DNA of 64,000 nt from Amaranthus tricolor (Eukaryota > Streptophyta > Magnoliopsida > Caryophyllales > Amaranthaceae). The position numbers and the translations under genes are program-made. The notes under the pieces are model-generated. The model saw only the letters and a program-made list of their open reading frames with translations, searched no databases and was not told where the DNA came from. The DNA is taken from the NCBI RefSeq assembly GCF_026212465.1, contig NC_080056.1, forward strand, positions 13,659,726 through 13,723,725, in the 5' to 3' direction. Below, one piece after another: positions 21,513-33,850 of the stretch (position 1 is its first letter; each line of letters begins with the position of its first letter).

Positions 21513-21845
21513 TTTGTACGTTACCCTTTTGATATTCTGTGTTAAGATAACTTTTAAAGTAACATTTTCGGATTATTGTAATATCATAATACATTCTATT
21601 TGCTAATATTTAATATTTTTAGTTGAATGTAATTACAAGGTTATCCAAACAATGCTATAGAATTTAAATTTGGGAATTCAATTCTAATATTTTCCAAACA
21701 ACTATGTGGATTTGAAATATAGGAATTCAATTCTTTGATTTCCAAACGAGATTGAGGAATTGGAATTGAAATTTAAATCCATAATTTCAATTTCTTGAAT
21801 TGAATTACAAAAATTCAAATGAAATTCATGTTTCCAAAAATTTCA

Positions 21846-21969
21846 ATTTAAATCCATTAAACTTACAAATACGTCTATGAATTAGAAGTAGGATTTTTTA
21901 GTGTCTTCTAAAATCCTGAGGCAAGGAAAAATAAATTAAAATAACGGAATAAAATATTCTTTTTCTCTT
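21846..21969. other. Short spacer upstream of the kinase-regulator gene
   Basis: Only about 125 bp of sequence separates the Harbinger end from the TATA box, so any upstream regulatory sequence of the gene has been displaced or lies inside the transposon. Confidence 0.5.
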
Positions 21970-21977
21970 TATAAATA
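21970..21977 (+). promoter_or_regulatory. TATA box of the kinase-regulator gene
   Basis: TATAAATA, 101 bp upstream of the ATG at 22078, followed by a CT-rich leader (ctcttcctctc-like). Spacing suits a plant core promoter with a leader of about 70 nt. Confidence 0.7.
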
Positions 21978-22077
21978 CCCATTCCTAAAAGCAAATCAAA
22001 ATACCACCTCTCTTTATTCGATTATCTTCTCCATTCTCTCTCATCTCCTCAGTTCTTAACTTCTTACTGCCCAAATA

Positions 22078-23145
22078 ATGAAGGCATTAACAATGCTCAA
22101 GTTCTGGAAATCATATTCTAACACATCAAAATTAGATACAGAAGCCGCCATTACTGACAATGATGACGAATCAGTAACTACCATCACTGATTCCACCATT
22201 TCCGACAACTTCACTGAAGAAACCGAAGAAACCGAAGACGATGAAGAATCCTTCTTCGAGTTAGAACTTACATCACCATTCTCTTACGACTTCAAATTCT
22301 GCCAGGATTCTCCTTGCTTTGAAAATTCATCAGAAAAGAAAGAACCTGAACTAAAACTGAAATCAAAACCTCAATCACCTACCTCTGTTATTCGCTCTGC
22401 TTCTCCGAAACTGCGAGTGTTTATGTTTAGTAGATTTAATAAGAAATCGAAATGTGTAGAGGAGGAGGTTTCTGACATTGAAAGCGTTTCGTCCAGTTAT
22501 TCTCCAAAACGGAATAGTTCAAGTTTATTTAATGTGAAATTTCGAATTGAAGATGGATCAATTGTTCCGAAACTCGCTCGAAGTCGTAGCAATAGCTCAA
22601 GCGTTTCAGCTAGTCCAATCATAGAAAAACAAAACTCGGAGGATTATATGGAATCGTCGAAACGATTCTCAAAGGAAACGATTCAGAAATACTTGCATCG
22701 GATAAATCCAAAATCGTCCAAAAAGAATACAGACGGCGAAAAATTTATGTCTTCTCCGAGTAGCACATCATCGATATCGTTTCCGAAGAAAGACGAAAAG
22801 CAAACAAGTCGATTTAAGATGAAATGTAAACAACTAGGTAAAAGCAAATCAGCGTCAGCGATTATAGGAGTACCTTCTCCGACAACTTTCCCGGTTAGAA
22901 ACGACCATCCTTGTGACGGAATCGAAGGCGCGATTTTACATTGCAAGCGTTCTCTCACTCCCTGTAACGGTGAGACTTAAACTCGGTAATAATTTCAAAT
23001 TTTGTTTGGATTTCGAATCTTTAATTTTGTCCTTTAATGGCACTAATTTGAATTAGTGATGAAATTTTCAGGTCGTTCGTCATTATCGAGGTGTAGCAGT
23101 GATCCATCACATGAGAAATCAGTTCAAATGTCAGAAGAAATATGA
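22078..23145 (+). CDS. Membrane-associated kinase regulator (MAKR/BKI1-like)
   Basis: Two exons, 22078-22969 and 23072-23145, encode 321 residues. The N-terminus MKALTMLKFWKSYSN matches the usual MAKR opening of a short hydrophobic/aromatic stretch. An acidic patch follows (ETEETEDDEESFF, about residues 48-62), then serine/lysine-rich disordered sequence with basic runs that in this family bind the plasma membrane. The C-terminal signature is GKSKSASAIIGVPSP, then DGIEGAILHCKRS and, in exon 2, SSLSRCSSDPSHEK. MAKR proteins bind and regulate leucine-rich-repeat receptor kinases in brassinosteroid-type and related pathways. The intron (GTGAGA to TTCAG) restores the conserved tail, whereas unspliced reading stops after CNGET. 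The length is close to short family members. The exact paralogue is not determined. Confidence 0.88.
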
Positions 23146-24001
23146 AGAAAAACAAAAGGCTGATTAAATGATTAGTCCACTACCTCTGTAAACTCGTCTT
23201 TTTGGTTGTTTGTTCGTCAAAAGTAGCGGGAAAACGAAAATCTGCATTTCTCCCCAAAATATGGAGTAATGATTTAAAATTACGAAAGGCATATAGTAGT
23301 GACATTTCTCTGTTTCAAAGTGAGAAAAAGAGATATGAAAGTTTTTCTTCTTTGTGGGTTTGATAATTTGTTAGTTTGTTAGAAGTGATTCAGAAGAAAT
23401 GATGACCAGTGAGGTAAGATCACTTGAGTCGTCTTGTAAAGTGTACTAGCATTGGGGTAACTGTTACTTAATGATGAAGGATTTTTATATTGTAGAGTAT
23501 GCATAATTTTGTGTTTGGAAGTTGTTGACTTTTTTTATTGCATTTAGGAATGAACTGTGATAAATCAAGAATGATAATGATCATGAAATTAAGATGTCTG
23601 GCTGATGTGAAAATTAGTAAATTTTTATAGTTCAAGTCGATTTAATTTTTTTAAGTCATATAGATATAGATATAAAAGTATTAACTATGTCTCCTAAATT
23701 TTACTCACGCAACTCTTAAATCGATCTCATAGAACTTCGTCTTTTAACGGCTGAATGAATCTAAAAAGCTTTTTAAATTAAAAACAGGATTTAGTTTTAA
23801 AAAAGGGCCAAATAAACCTTAATAAACTAATCTATGTTCTATTCTTTTAGAAAAGCTAATTTATATTCAATCTGTTTTATAAATAAATTCACATATTATA
23901 TGGTGTCAAATTCTGATATTAAGTAACTTCGACAAATTTAGAATTGCAATATTGTCTATAGACAAGTGGTAGATTGAAAGAACTCTTTCCTAAGACGACA
24001 T
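23146..24001. other. 3' flank and intergenic
   Basis: Likely holds the 3' UTR of the kinase regulator. No further gene was seen. Confidence 0.5.
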
Positions 24002-26390
24002 TGTAACAACCCGACTTACCGTTGACTGGGTAAACAGGGTCATCACTGGGTTTGTTTCCCAAGAAACTGAAATCATACTTCCAAAACTTGGGCAAAGAGG
24101 TCACAAGCTCTTCAATGTGACTAACTCAGCTAAATCCCAAAACCAACATCTAATTAATACACAAGATAATCATACAATTTTCTACAAGTCCGATATAACC
24201 AGCACAGCCAAAACAAATATACATTTATCCAAAAACCTAATACAAAACTACAAATTCCTACGTGCTCAGCACAATATACATCCTTGGAATGCTATTCAAC
24301 ACCGTTAACCCATCGTTCCCGACCGGTTCTGATCTGTGATCAAACTAAAAAATGAAAACAACAGGGAATCAGATTAAACTGAATGAGAAGTAACAATACA
24401 AAACAACAAAACACAGTAATTCATATCATAGGTTTAAAAGCAACATCAGTTCCCTAGATCTATGTGCGCACAGGGAGTCTAGTTGAGAGGCTTATCCATA
24501 GCTCTAAGGCTATGTCACTCTCGGGTGAAGCTAGTCAATATCTTAATGACAATTCGCTTCAAACAGGGAGCAGGGAACAATGTTCCTCAACTCCGTCAAT
24601 GACCAGCTCGCAAGCCCGATCCATTGACCATATCATAATATCAGCATAAACATTCACAATAACAATTGTCTCAACAATTTCCAATTCAAAAGAACTTTGA
24701 TAAACTGTTTTACACCAAAAAGTAGTCTGGCCAGACCCTTTAAGGGACTGTTACTACTCACCAACAAGACGCTTCAAAGAGCCGTGATCGATTTGCAGCT
24801 ATCAACTAGAAAGGTTTCTCGATGACGTCGCCTCCTCAAGCATAACAAACATAACATCACAACAAAGCGTTCGATACTACAAACTAGGATCATATAGCTT
24901 ATTGTATCTCCTCCTAAGACCGTATCTTAGTTCCATCTTCTATTCTAATATTTCTAATTATAAAAGAATTGTGCAAGTTCGAACTCAAACCATAATAGAC
25001 CATCAAGGCGACATAGTCATGCTCTAAAATTCATTTACATCTTCTAAAGATTATCCACCTTCATAATTCTCTTTATTTTCCAATTAAACACTAATTATGT
25101 ACCTTTAAATCCAATATCGAAAATCCCCGAATAACCTAATAATCCCTTCAAGAATATTAAATTATCTAACAATTAGCTCTTGACGAGTATTCACAATAAA
25201 ATGATTAATCTCAACTTCACCTGAATCTATCAATCAACATAATATCCATCTCTTACAAGAGTGCCTAACTATCCAATTCAATAACCACAATTACTTTATC
25301 CACAAGAAGCAGTAATTTATTCAAGAACATCAAATTACTGTATACTTTACCATAACCATTATTATATTCCAAGTGAATCCCAAATTTCCAATAACAATCT
25401 AATATTTCAATATCCAATACTAAATTTTATAATAGAAACCAAATAACCCAAATAACCAATTCTAATCAACACTAAAAACAACTCAATTACTAATTGAATC
25501 CATATACTCATCTTAAATTCAACTTGATACCTAAATTTGAATCAAAGACCCAAATTGAATTCATAAATACCAAACTACTTTAAAACATTCAATTAATATT
25601 TAAATAGAATAGTTTGTAGGTTACCTCAATCACCATTGAAGGACCTTTCTACTTTCAATCTTGAACTTCAATTTGAATCACAAAATCCCCAATTTAAACC
25701 CAACAGTGATCAACATGCATAACTCTTATAAAGCTCCCTTTGAAATAAATAATTAGATAAAACCGAGAGCTTTCATTTGCAAAACTCGTTAACTTCACTT
25801 TAGCATTTTCACAAACAGCTTATACACATACTTTGAAAATGACCATGGAAGACAAACAAGCTTGAAATCAATCGAAGAACACACCCTAACACCAATTTCT
25901 TTCATTACTGTACCCAATCAAACCAATAATCAAGCCCAATAGAACCTACAAGCTTGAACATAAACCCAAATAGGAATCATAAACTTGATACCTCAATTGA
26001 ACCCAATAACAAGCTTTTAAAATAAATGAAATAAAGAATACAAAAGACTCCCCACTCACTTTTCATTTTCGAATTGAAGAAAGGATAAGATGGAATTTTC
26101 AGATTTTCTTCTTTAATGGATAATACTGATGAACAAAAATTCAAGTTTGTATGAACGAACTAAGATCAAGGACTTGAGTTTGTGTTTTTTTTTTTCAGAA
26201 ATTCAAGATAAAGAAGTGATGAGAATTGATGAGTGATGATAATAGAGATGAAGATGATGAAAGAAATGGGGAAGGGGTATGCCGGTTAGATGGGGATAAG
26301 AATGGATTTTATTTTCAGCTTTGACCCATTAAATTCTATTAAAGTCGTCTCATCGTAAGACAGTCTTATATAAGACATACTGTAAGGGTG
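24002..26390 (-). repeat. LTR-like repeat, probably a solo LTR (gypsy type)
   Basis: The left edge reads TGTAACAACCCGAC, i.e. ...GGGTTGTTACA on the minus strand, a typical end of long gypsy LTRs. Near 26380 the plus strand reads GGGTGTAATA, which could be the decayed opposite end. Between them is 2.4 kb of A/C-rich sequence without any long ORF. A perfect-looking duplication could not be confirmed: gacat precedes the left end and also occurs at 26374-26378, slightly inside my right edge. Family and right boundary are tentative. Confidence 0.45.
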
Positions 26391-26853
26391 TAATAAACGA
26401 TTTACGAAATAAGTAAAATTTCGTAATTGGTAGTATGAATAAGGATTGCATTTAGGAATTTATTTTTCAATACTTTATTTAAATTTATTTTTTTATAAAG
26501 ATAAGATAGTAATCAATTAATAAAATATAATCAAAATACACTTTTATCGAAGTATTCTTTATACAAATTTTATACATTAAATAAAATATACCTCTTTCTT
26601 GAAAATGTTAACAAATGAAATACTTGAGTCAATATTATCAAAATAATAATATTATTACTCGAATTAACTTACTTAATAACCCCAATCAACTTAATAAACT
26701 TATAATTAAGCTTTATTAAATGTAGTCTATTTCACTCTCACCAACTTAAAATAATTTCGTCTCCGAAATTATACATACACTTCTGATCATCCTTAGTCAT
26801 AACATATAACTGATCATCCAGAAGAATACGCCCATGAACACAAGGCCCAGTAG
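26391..26853. other. AT-rich spacer, no gene
   Basis: AT-rich up to the gypsy gag. A self-complementary phrase (aatttcgtctccgaaatt) lies at 26752-26769. No LTR for the downstream gypsy element could be recognised, so that element looks 5'-truncated. Confidence 0.5.
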
Positions 26854-27890
26854 ATGACGTTGGGAAGCCACCGTCCACAGAACTCTTCCGCCTCAAATTC
26901 TAAGTGGATTCCTAAGGAGGTGACTGACCAGGACCCTAGCCGGGCTCTTGAGCATTCAAGGTTTAATGTCCGACACATAATCAATAGGAGGAAGCTGAAA
27001 GAGCAGGATGCAAGGACCTACCTCAATTCAGAGAGGGTAGGAAAAGAAGTACAAGAGGAATCTTACTATAGCCCCCTTCGTCAAGAAGAATACGTGAAAG
27101 AAGACCCTTATTTTGCCCCTGTCATCTTCAAAACACCACTATCAGCCCGAATATTGTCTGTTCCTAACCAAAATAAGGTCAAGCTGCCGGTAGTGAAGCC
27201 TTTTGACGGTTCTGATGATCCCACTAAACACATCGCATCTTATCGCGCCCACATGGCCGTCAGTACAACGTACGAGGCCATGTTATGTAAGTTTTTTCCA
27301 ACTACCCTTTCGGGATTGGCCCTAAACTAGTATACGGCCTACCACTGGGAAGTGTGCATATCTTTGCCTCCCTCGAGTCTCTTTTCCTTTGATCACTTCG
27401 TTGCTTCCAAAAGACAAAGGAAATTCAACCTCCACTTGATGTCCGTGGTCCAAAAGGAAGGACAATTTGTCACTCCATACATAGAGAGAGTCCACAAAGA
27501 GGTCTTATCGATACCAGGAGCCACTGACGCTGCCACAGTCCTAGCTTTAAATAATGGCGTCAGGACTCTGAACTTAAAATGGAAGCTCTTAGAGCATGAC
27601 ATCTCTACTTATGCCGAAGCTATGGATGTAGTTCAAAGATGGCATCAGACATTTGTACGCCCTTAGATCCTAAGAAGAAGAAAGACAAGGAAGCTAGGTC
27701 GCAGGAGCGAACGCCTAACCAGCGTAATTCGGACTTCTATGGGAGGGAAAGGTTCCGCTCGCCGATGGGACCTCCTCGAGAAGAAGGCAGGATGCAAGCG
27801 TAAGCCTACCCTACATACGAGGCAAGGGATAGCGGAGATTCTCGGTTTAAAAGAAGCCAGAATGACATATATTACTCGGTGAGTGACCAA
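26854..27890 (+). pseudogene. Tat-type gag (N-terminal and central parts)
   Basis: The frame beginning MTLGSHRPQNSSASN contains KLPVVKPFDGSDDPTKHIAS and MLCKFFPTTLSGLALN, the conserved gypsy gag (retrotrans_gag) pattern. A TAG at 27328-27330 interrupts where the family normally has a tryptophan in ARxWY. The same frame resumes with LFSFDHFVASKRQRKFNLHL and EGQFVTPYIERVHKEVL and ends at 27666. The remainder to about 27890 is broken. It would form the capsid if intact. Confidence 0.85.
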
Positions 27891-28804
27891 TTGCCAACTA
27901 CTCTTAGGGTGTCCACCTCACAAAATAGAAGAAACATGGACCTATGGTGCGACTATCACATAGAGCATGACCACACTTTGTCTCAATGTCGTGAACTGAA
28001 GAAAGTGTTAAATAAACTGGTCGATGAAGGCAAGTTGGATAGATATTTAAAACGGGATAATAGTCGGCCCCAAGGCCATTGGGATGATAATCGCCACAGG
28101 AACGTAAAGCGCTCGGATGGGAATGAGCAACAGTCCAAGGCAACTGAAGGAATAATTAACATGATATCTAAAGGATATTCAGAATACTACCCCAGCACCC
28201 GGTCGATCGAGAATAGTGCTCATATTCTGAACACTATGACCGCGGAAGATAAGCGAACTATTGATGGGTCGAAAATGATATTTGGAGAAGTCAGCCAACC
28301 AATAGAGCATCCCCACTCTGACCCAATCGTGCTTACAATCAAAGTCGGCCTCATGAATGTGAGGAGGGTCTTGGTGGATACCGGCAGTACTGCGGATTTG
28401 ATTACGATGGATTGTTTGAAACAACTCAATACGACCCCGAACACTTGGAGAAGCTTGAGCGCCCACTGGTCGGATTTTGAGGAAGTCGAGTTTGTTCGTC
28501 CGGCACTACAGTCCTACCGGTCATATTCGAAGAAAAGGGGAACGACCGAACCTTGCCGGTTCACTTCACTGTAGTCGACATCCAGTTTCCCTACAACATT
28601 ATTATGGGTCTTCCCCTCATAAACAAAGTGAAAGCTGTCATCTCTACCCATCAGCTGCTCTTCCAATATGAAAAAGATGATGGTAAAGTCGGAATCCTAC
28701 ATGGGGATCAAAAGATCGCGAGAGAATGCCATGTTAATACACTCAAAATGGGGGCCGAAAGCAGAGAAAGGGAGACCGAGAACAGGAAAAGAAAAGCAGA
28801 GTAG
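27879..28804 (+). pseudogene. Tat-type gag C-terminus and aspartic protease
   Basis: The segment reads WCDYHIEHDHTLSQCRELKK, a zinc-finger-like Cys/His cluster. The aspartic protease follows with VRRVLVDTGSTADLITM (active-site DTG) near 28370. After about 28450 the frame is lost. A second frame from 28553 continues with FTVVDIQFPYNIIMGLPLIN, the protease C-terminal IMGLP flap. A TAG at 28802 ends it. Protease would cleave the gag-pol polyprotein. Confidence 0.82.
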
Positions 28805-28816
28805 GTAGAGTCGGTC

Positions 28817-29784
28817 TTGCATGTGACTGATAATGACGCCCGTAGGATGACTCAGCCGCAACCGGTAGAAGGATTTGAAGAAGTTGCCATTTGGGGCGAA
28901 CAAAAAATACGTATAGGCAAGAATCTAGTCGGACCTGTAAGGGAGGATCTAGTAGCTGTTATTCAAAAATACCGGGAGGTATTCGCATACACCGTTGAAG
29001 AAATTCCTGGAATTCCGGCAGGGGTAGCTTCACATCACCTGGACATTAAACCCGACCACAAGCCAGTTAAGCAAAAGCTAAGAGACTAAAGTGCCGAGAG
29101 GGCACGGGCTGCCAAGGAAGAAGTAGATCGGCTGCTTAGAGCCGGATTCATAAAAGAATATAAATACTCAGACTGGCTAGCAAATGTGGTTCTTGTAAAG
29201 AAGTCATCCGTGAAGTAGAGGATCTATATAGACTTCACCGATTTAAAACAAGCATGCCCGAAGGATGACTGCATGCTACCAAAGATCGACAAGTTGGTCG
29301 ATTCTACTACCGGTCATGCCTTATTAAGCTTCATGGACGCCAACGCCATCACCAAATTCCGCTAACTGTGGAAGACATATCCCATACCGCCTTCATCACT
29401 CTCACAAGGGTATACTTTTACATGGTGATGCCTTTCGGCTTGAAGAATACGGAGGCAACCTACCGACGAATGGTCAACAAGATATTCAAAGATCAGATTG
29501 GGCGAAATCTAGAGGTTTATGTTGATGACATGATAGCTAAAAGCAAAATGGCCGAGGATCACGCCAAACACCTTCGTGAGACATATAAGACACTTCTCAC
29601 CAACATAATGCGTCTCAATCCCGTGAAATGCGTCTTCGAGGTCATTGGTGGCAAATGCCTCGGTTTCCTCGTTGACGAAAAAGGTATAGAAGCCAATTCG
29701 GACAAGATACAAGCGATCCTGACAATAAGTCGACCTTCTCACAAGAGGTCTTGGAGTTCCAGTATTCGGCACTTTCTCAAATGA
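28817..29784 (+). pseudogene. Tat-type reverse transcriptase fragment
   Basis: The first block reads VIQKYREVFAYTVEEIPGI, then HHLDIKPDHKPVKQK. The TAA ending KLRD lies at 29087-29089, after which the same coding sense continues with ARAAKEEVDRLLRAGFIKE, NVVLVKKSS and YIDFTDLKQACPKD. A later frame from 29368 gives FYMVMPFGLKNTEATYRRMV and the catalytic YVDDMIAKSK, then GIEANSDKIQAIL. At least three stops or frameshifts occur. The RT thumb, RNase H and integrase are absent. Sequence changes to LTR-like DNA right after 29784. Confidence 0.85.
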
Positions 29785-29849
29785 GTCAAAGCATAAGTCA
29801 ACCCCTGGGGACTAAGGGCCTAAAGGCCTCCAAAGTTTGGCTAGGTCAC

Positions 29850-30350
29850 AGCCGAATCCGAAGAGATGCTACCTTTTCTATTCGATATTTTCTCTCGCAC
29901 AAAGCCTGCCAATAATCATATTTCACGCCCTCCGTGCGTGGGGCTAATGTTATTGGGTCAACTAGCCCCAATCCGATGGGCCAAGTCAAAAGGCCCAAAG
30001 CTCTTAAAAGTAAGTCAATGTCTCCAAAACGCCCACTTCAGAGGGTGAAATTACCAAAATACCCCTTGATCAGTCAAGCAAGGTTATTTGTTGCCCTATA
30101 TATACCCTCATTTATTACCATTTAAGGTATGCTGTTCTCTCTCAAAACCTCTCTCACCTACTTGCATTCATTTCCTGCTTCACATTTTCGACCACTGACT
30201 TGAGTGTTTGAGGGACTTTCCGGGAAACAGCCCCCGAACAAGTGACTCTGTTCGTTTTGCAGGCTAGTAACCGAACTCAGTTCCAATATTCAGACTCTCC
30301 AACAGCAGGACCCATTTTGCAAACGGTCTCTTCCTTCTTGGATTAAGTTG
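29850..30350 (+). repeat. Putative 3' LTR of the Tat-type remnant
   Basis: Promoter-like arrangement: tgggccaagtcaaaaggccc inverted motif, TATATATA at 30097-30104, a C-rich leader and then cagcaggacccattttgc. This matches the layout of gypsy LTRs. No second LTR is in the window to compare with, so its ends are approximate. Confidence 0.5.
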
Positions 30351-31774
30351 ACTCGATATCTTCGCAGAAACAATAAGTAAAGTTATGAATATATAGAATT
30401 TATTACTCCTATATAAGAGGACATAAAAGGAATTCGTAAGTCTTAACTTGAAAAGCTAAAGAAATGAAGTACTTATTATGTTGAAGATTGAAATTTTACT
30501 TTCATGTAAAGAATAGTTTACTCAATAAAAACCTTAGGAAAAGGCAAAATTTATTTTTTTAAAGGCAAAATTTATTTTTTTTGGTATGGAAAAAAAAAAG
30601 AGAAAGAAAAGGAGAAAAGAAAGAAAAAAAAATTCAATTAGTCAATCTCTTACAAGCCACTTTCCAAAGCTCAGCTTAATTCTTCCATCTAACCCCAATT
30701 CCACACTCTTTTTACTCTTCAAATAAATTTTATTATTATTTTCTACCCATTTCTTTTTATCCTCTATTTTTCCATTTTTTATAATTTTTTAAATTTTCTA
30801 TTATGTATTTACATAGTTTTTTCAGGTAATTAATTTGGTATCAATTATCAACGATAGTAACAAAGGAAAAAGAAAAGATTAAAAGAGAAGAGAACAAAAT
30901 GATAATTCTTAACTATAAATTCTGTAAATTGATACTACCTAAATCAATACGATAAATTCATAGTATAATTTCTAAACAACCAGAATTTTCAATAAACACA
31001 TGTCATAAACTTAGGGTAGGCTTTAAGACATAGTGTTATAGAAAATCCACTTATACAGAGTTGTCTTGTTTAATTTTTAGTCTTAAAGTCAAACTTAAAA
31101 AGACTCTATAAAACCGAAGGGCAAAGAAACGTTCCACCAATCTAACATTTTTTTTTTGTTCTTAATATTTGACTTTCATATTCAAATTTAAACTATATTG
31201 ATGGTCAACATCTAAAAATTGTTATGAAATAAGTGATCAAAATATCATTGAATAGCTTACAAATTGAATTCATTCACTTTAATTCATCAATCTTGTATAA
31301 CAAGTTGGTAAGTAAATATTATTCCCTTTTGTTTTTTTTAATGTAGTTCCTATTTGAAATATTCTAATTTAATGAGACATAAATCTTACTAAGGTTTTGA
31401 GAGAGATGCAGATAATTACCAATATTGATGTGAGATCTTGTTAGACACATTTTCATATATAGTTTTTTATTTTATATTTTTTAAAAATATTTTATGATAC
31501 GTATTACGACATATTGAGATTTAAAAATACTTTGTAAATAGTGAAAAATAATTGAAAAAGAAAAAAAAACAAAAGAAACAATGGGGAAAAGTAAAAGAAA
31601 ATAAAAAAGAATTCACTTCTTAAATGTTGCCATCTTTTTCATTATGTTGACATCTTTTTTAATGAAATTTTTAAAATGCCCTTAAATCCATTTTTAAATT
31701 ATAAAATAAAAATTATTATTATTAAACTAAAATTACTAATATTAATTAAATTTTAAAAATAATTATTAATTAAA
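30351..31774. other. AT-rich intergenic
   Basis: Very AT-rich with A-runs at 30588-30630 and 31550-31600. No coding or repeat structure recognised. Confidence 0.55.
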
Positions 31775-32095
31775 AAGCAAGAAAAAAAAATTTGAAAATG
31801 GACTTAATCACACAAAACAAGCAGCTGAGCCTAAGTCGAGTAGCACATATTGCGCGACTAGGTCCATTTTATTTATTTAATTAATATTTATTTTTATATT
31901 ATTAAGTTTTAATTAGCTCGGTTGAAGATGTTTTATAAAGAAGATGAGCCAAAGAGAAGAAATGTGTTTATAATACAAAAGTTTTCTGCTGAAATTCGAT
32001 GCATGGTTACTCTTTTGGTCATAACTAGATAGAAAGATCGCATTAATAAAAGGTTTACGGCATTGAAAACTAGACTTCAAGTGATTTGTGATAAC
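31775..32095 (+). repeat. Left inverted arm
   Basis: Pairs with about 37690-37965 in opposite orientation. It includes tgcgcgactaggtcc, echoed as tgtgcgaccgggtgc in the other arm. Confidence 0.65.
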
Positions 32096-32129
32096 GGGGC
32101 TTTTATTGTCGTTTTCTAAAAGGCAAGTT

Positions 32130-33139
32130 AAGCAAACGATATTTATAACACCCTAAACACTATATATAACATAGTATAGTGGTAGTAGGGGATCGAACCA
32201 CAAGGATAAGGGACGCAAGATCCAAGACTTGGTGTAGGGAGGTTATATAAAGATGTGTTATTGAACTAAACTAATAGCAATAAAAACAAAGCAAGAATAA
32301 AAACGATAATAAGCAATTAAAGACAAACGGGGATAGATTAGGCCCACCCTAGGAAGGTCGATGCAACCAAAAGATAAGCTAGGTCAAGAAAGATCAAACA
32401 ACGATTAATCAAGACACTCAAGATAACGAGAGAAAGTTGGTGACCCCACAAGTCACACAAACGACCTATAATCGCCCTATGTCTCCTAAGGAGTAGAAGG
32501 ACAAGATTCGTATTGAATATCAATCAAACAATCATCATCAATCTCAAATCCTAATCCTACATAATGAAGAACAAGATCAATCCTAGGGTTTCACTAATCA
32601 AACGCCTAAAAAAAACTACTCACTCATGCTAAAACTAACTAGGGTAAGAGAAATAAACAAAGGATATAATTGAATGCATAAGGAACTTGAATGTAAATGA
32701 ACAAGAGAGCAATAGAGAAATCAATACAAGAATCAAAACCAACAACTACTTTATCAAAGTAATAAATGAAGTAAGAACAATAACATGAGCAATGAATTCA
32801 ACAAAAGTAATAAATGAAAGCATTAAATGACATAAAAGCCATAAAGAATGAAAACTTACATAAATCAAAGTGCTTGAATGAAAAGAACTTGAATCCAAAT
32901 ACAAAGATTGAAAGTAAAGAATTGAATGTAAAGGAAAACAATAAATGAAAGCATAAAGGAAAACTTAAACTAATCTAGGGCAAGAAATGTAAATGTAAAC
33001 AATAAAGATGATATTCTAAGTTGAGGTAAATAGTTCTCAAAGTAAGCATAGGGTTTATTACAAAAAAGAGGTATTTATAGCCTAAAAACACAAGGGGGTA
33101 AAAGCCTTAAAGATAGCCAACGAAATAAGCTAGCGAAGA
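32130..33139 (-). repeat. LTR-like sequence, minus strand
   Basis: The minus strand contains ccttgtggttcgatccccta and downstream phrases typical of the region just before the primer site in Athila-like LTRs (compare ccctgtggattcgatccg at 46290). It is A-rich with many caaag and aatgaa words and has no ORF. Confidence 0.45.
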
Positions 33140-33421
33140 TGTAACACCCCGAGATTTTAATAATGAAATTATTTAATATTTTAATAACTTTTAAAGATTT
33201 TACAATAATATTAAATTATTTCTGAATTAGTTTAATAAATTTCTTGCATACATGAATGTAAATGTTAACTTAAATATATATTAAAAATATAGTTACGATT
33301 TCTTAAATAAAGAGGTTCGAATCAAAATAATTATTTTATTAATATGTGTGAGTACACAAAGGCGAGTCTCTTAGTTGAGCCTCGCAAGAAAATGAATTTA
33401 GATTTAATAAATAAATAAAAC

Positions 33422-33510
<89 letters not shown>
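33422..33510 (+). repeat. (ATA/TAA)n microsatellite
   Basis: About 30 uninterrupted trinucleotide units near the left end of the solo LTR. Confidence 0.97.
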
Positions 33511-33513
<3 letters not shown>

Positions 33514-33850
33514 GAGGAGACTTTAAAACCCTACATGCCAAAAATCAGCCGCCACTCTCCTCTCCTTCTTTCTCTTCTTTCTTTCTCTCCTCCCTTTCCC
33601 CTTGCTGTGCCGCCAACAGCTGGCTTCGATAAGCCACTCACGACCAGCAGTCACGACCACCAGCACAGGCACCAAGGACAGCAGCCGGCAGCACCTTCCC
33701 TTTCTCCTGCAGCAGCCGTGACTCCCCCAAGCAGCAGGTGGCAGCAGCTGCGTTCTCGGAGGTTCCACAGCAGCAGCCGTGTCTGGCTGTCCACCTTCGT
33801 GCTCCACCACCACCACAACACCACCTATACCCTCACCCTTTTCTAGTTTC
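33511..33850 (+). other. GC-rich leader-like block of the solo LTR
   Basis: Sharp rise in C and G, with cagcag and cacca repeats. Both strands are open for about 105 codons, with Pro/Ser/His-rich or basic translations that resemble no family. Plant gypsy LTRs often have such a C-rich block after the transcription start, so I treat the ORFs as by-products. Confidence 0.5.

Larger units (their letters stand above)
17356..21845 (+). mobile_element. PIF/Harbinger DNA transposon
   Basis: The left end reads GGGTGTGTTTGAATTGG directly after a TAA target triplet, the expected PIF/Harbinger terminus. Subterminal blocks rich in aattggaattg occur at both ends. The right end, read in reverse, aligns as TTTG, nine unmatched bases, then ATTTCATTTGAATT with the left end, but the last few bases have diverged, so the right boundary is approximate. 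Inside are the two genes of an autonomous element, both on the plus strand: DDE transposase (19115-20444), then Myb-like DNA-binding protein (20584-21512). Each has one frameshift, so the copy is inactive by itself. Confidence 0.88.
26854..30350 (+). mobile_element. Ty3/gypsy Tat-type retrotransposon remnant
   Basis: Order on the plus strand: gag, protease, the beginning of reverse transcriptase, then abruptly an LTR-like region. RNase H and integrase are missing, so an internal deletion joined the RT region to the 3' LTR near 29785. Frames carry several stops and shifts. The gag and protease style (DTGSTADLI, and a zinc-finger-like WCDYHIEHDHTLSQC) matches the Tat lineage of plant gypsy elements. 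Confidence 0.85.

Noticed and set aside
24117..24649. Short ORFs in the LTR-like repeat at 24-26 kb
   Set aside because: About 60 codons each, no similarity, and they lie in a repeat without other coding signs.
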